A DNA stretch of 64,000 bases, from assembly GCF_020252405.1 (NCBI RefSeq), contig NZ_JADCDA010000014.1, positions 1 through 64,000 of the forward strand. Direction: 5' to 3'. Position numbers and translations under genes: made by a program. Below, piece by piece: positions 62,886 through 64,000 of this stretch. The DNA is from Aestuariivirga sp. (GTDB taxonomy: Bacteria; Pseudomonadota; Alphaproteobacteria; Rhizobiales; Aestuariivirgaceae). The notes under the pieces were generated by a model, which ran no database searches, was not told the DNA's origin, and was given only the letters and a program-made list of their open reading frames with translations. The first letter of the stretch is position 1. Every line of letters begins with the position of its first letter.

Positions 62886-63626
62886 TTACCCCCGGCCGAT
62901 ATAGGGCATTTTCGTCGCCATCACCGTCACGAACTGCGCGTTGGCCTCCAGCGGCAGGGACGCCATGTGGACGACCGTCTTCGCCACGTTGGCGACATCC
63001 ATGGTGGGCTCCGGCGCCACCGCGCCATTGGCCTGCGGCATGCCGGGTTTCATCCTCTCGGTCATTTCCGTTGCGGCATTGCCGATGTCGATCTGGCACA
63101 CCGCGATGTCATATTTGCGGCCATCGAGCGAGCCGGACTTGGTGAGGCCCGTCACGGCATGCTTGGTCGAGGTATAGGGCGCGGAATTGGGCCGCGGCGC
63201 GTGGGCCGAGATCGAGCCGTTGTTGATGATGCGCCCGCCGCGCGGCGTCTGTTCCTTCATCACGCGGAACGCCTCCTGCATGCAGTAGAACACACCCGAG
63301 AGATTGACGTTCACCACATTCTGCCACATTTCGACCGGCAGGTCCTCAAGCAGGATGGTTCCGGGCGCCCCGGTTCCGGCATTGTTGAAAAGAACGTCGA
63401 GACGTCCGAACCTGGCCTTCGCCGCGGCAAAGAGCGCCTTCACCGATTTCGGATCGGACACATCCGTGGGAACCGCAAGCGCCGTGCCGCCGATGTCCGT
63501 CGCCACGGCATTGAGCAGATCGGCGCGGCGGCCGGCCAGCGCCACGTGATAGCCCTCGCGCGCGAAGGCGAGCGCCACCGCCTTGCCGATCCCCGAGCCC
63601 GCACCCGTCACCATCGCAACTTTCAT
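62886..63626 (-). CDS. Short-chain dehydrogenase/reductase
   Basis: A 246-residue NAD(P)-dependent oxidoreductase with the Rossmann motif [12 protein letters not shown] (residues 7-18), NNAGTGAPG, the catalytic Ser in NNGSISAH and Tyr/Lys in [11 protein letters not shown] 63626 overlaps the stop of the broken DgoA gene (ATGA), so it is the distal member of what was a sugar-acid operon. It may oxidise a sugar or sugar acid; the substrate is unknown. The coenzyme region [12 protein letters not shown] lacks an Asp at the end of beta-2 and favours NADP. Confidence 0.87.
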   Translation of the reverse strand: MKVAMVTGAGSGIGKAVALAFAREGYHVALAGRRADLLNAVATDIGGTALAVPTDVSDPKSVKALFAAAKARFGRLDVLFNNAGTGAPGTILLEDLPVEMWQNVVNVNLSGVFYCMQEAFRVMKEQTPRGGRIINNGSISAHAPRPNSAPYTSTKHAVTGLTKSGSLDGRKYDIAVCQIDIGNAATEMTERMKPGMPQANGAVAPEPTMDVANVAKTVVHMASLPLEANAQFVTVMATKMPYIGRG

Positions 63627-63869
63627 CCGTTCCCCCTCAGGTCCTTCCATGCCGTCACGAAATCGCGCGCGGCCTTGCCGGTATCTTGCGGGCTCATGCC
63701 CGGCTTGTAAATGCTGAAGCCGACGCGGAAGCCGGCGCAGCCCGCGTCAGCCCACTCCCGCATGCTGGCGGGCGTGACGCCGCCCACCGCATAGAGCCGC
63801 GCGTCGCGCGCCGGCGCCAGGTGCTGCGAAGGCCTCCGTCGGCGTGGACACGCCGGGCAGCGGCGTTAA
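63623..63869 (-). pseudogene. Broken 2-dehydro-3-deoxy-6-phosphogalactonate aldolase (DgoA) remnant
   Basis: Reading right to left, ALTPLPGVSTPTEAFAA matches the middle of DgoA/KDPG aldolases. The sequence then shifts frame by one base, loses roughly 28-35 codons including the Schiff-base Lys region, and continues as RLYAVGGVTPASMREW, then DAGCAG and [12 protein letters not shown], to a TGA at 63625-63623. The 5' part is missing: repeat copy 2 begins where it should continue. So it has both a truncation and an internal deletion. The gene would have been co-translated with the SDR. Confidence 0.75.
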
Positions 63870-63965
63870 TGCAATTTCAGGTCAAGTGGACACCGGTTGA
63901 CCGTCGAAAATGCGACCAAACAAAGAGACAGAGCAGGTTTCGATTCCACTGAACCGCGACCTGCC
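63870..63965. repeat. 95-bp two-hairpin dispersed repeat, copy 2
   Basis: It aligns base for base with 1443-1537 except for about a dozen changes and one insertion. The GGTCAA...TTGACC stem is perfect here and imperfect in copy 1, while the GCAGGTTTCG/CGCGACCTGC stem has changes here. From 63966 to 64000 a GCCGCCGCGGC/GGCGGCGG hairpin is the only visible structure. Confidence 0.8.
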
Positions 63966-64000
63966 ATAGGCCGCCGCGGCAAGGCGGCGGACCGGCCGGA

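Noticed and set aside
62751-63710. 319-codon plus-strand frame over the SDR
   Set aside because: It is antisense to the SDR, which has intact Rossmann and Tyr-x3-Lys motifs. The frame starts inside a repeat.

Overview
The window looks like chromosomal DNA of a high-GC alphaproteobacterium, most probably in the Hyphomicrobiales (Rhizobiales). The basis is a CcrM-type GANTC methyltransferase, the block rnhB-ccrM-HAD-mutY-DUF721-dsbA-smc, an F0 operon atpI-B-E-b'-b that is separate from any F1 genes, split glyQ/glyS, a twin-arginine OpgG with OpgH, and dispersed palindromes of the GAGCATGATC...GATCATGCTC type. No tRNA, rRNA, CRISPR array, prophage or replication origin was seen. Almost all long opposite-strand reading frames are high-GC shadows of real genes.

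Layout. 1-1.6 kb: the end of a transposase, a PLP aminotransferase and a repeat-rich gap. 1.7-9.4 kb: osmoregulated periplasmic glucan synthesis (opgG-opgH), a three-domain lysophospholipid transporter/acyltransferase/acyl-ACP synthetase fusion, and a secreted fasciclin protein. 9.8-20.2 kb: the most accessory-looking segment. It holds a dppABCDF dipeptide-type ABC transporter operon ending in a TPP-dependent 2-oxoacid decarboxylase, a PhyH-type dioxygenase, a flavoprotein resembling D-arginine dehydrogenase (DauA), and a guanidinobutyrase/agmatinase-type ureohydrolase. 20.3-26.6 kb: rnhA, ispH, then a tandem glycine riboswitch ahead of gcvT-gcvH-gcvP. 26.8-31.3 kb: a DUF1186/SEC-C protein, the ATP synthase F0 operon with a recognisable promoter, and a small TPR protein. 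31.4-36.6 kb: ETF-ubiquinone oxidoreductase, family 4 uracil-DNA glycosylase, MoaB, an EamA transporter and a PA0069-type radical SAM protein.

36.7-48.5 kb: a genome-maintenance block (rnhB, ccrM, HAD, mutY, DciA-like, Tat-exported DsbA, smc), then a second HAD, a TPR protein and ispE. 48.5-49.1 kb: a DUF559 (Vsr-fold) endonuclease gene bracketed by identical 53-bp repeats. 49.1-57.2 kb: polyprenyl synthase, a TrmN6-like methyltransferase, an S49 peptidase, a 61-aa membrane protein, glyQ, a double CDGSH protein, glyS and an MFS transporter. 57.3-64 kb: pyruvate phosphate dikinase, a SleB-type cell-wall hydrolase, a CodA-like amidohydrolase, an SDR, and a broken DgoA aldolase gene that runs into a second copy of the 95-bp repeat seen at 1.4 kb.

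The best candidates for something undescribed are three. The first is the possible D-amino-acid/guanidino-compound catabolic locus at 9.8-20.2 kb. The second is the DUF559 gene sitting inside perfect palindrome-rich direct repeats. The third is the set of four GANTC sites packed into 46 bp just ahead of ccrM.
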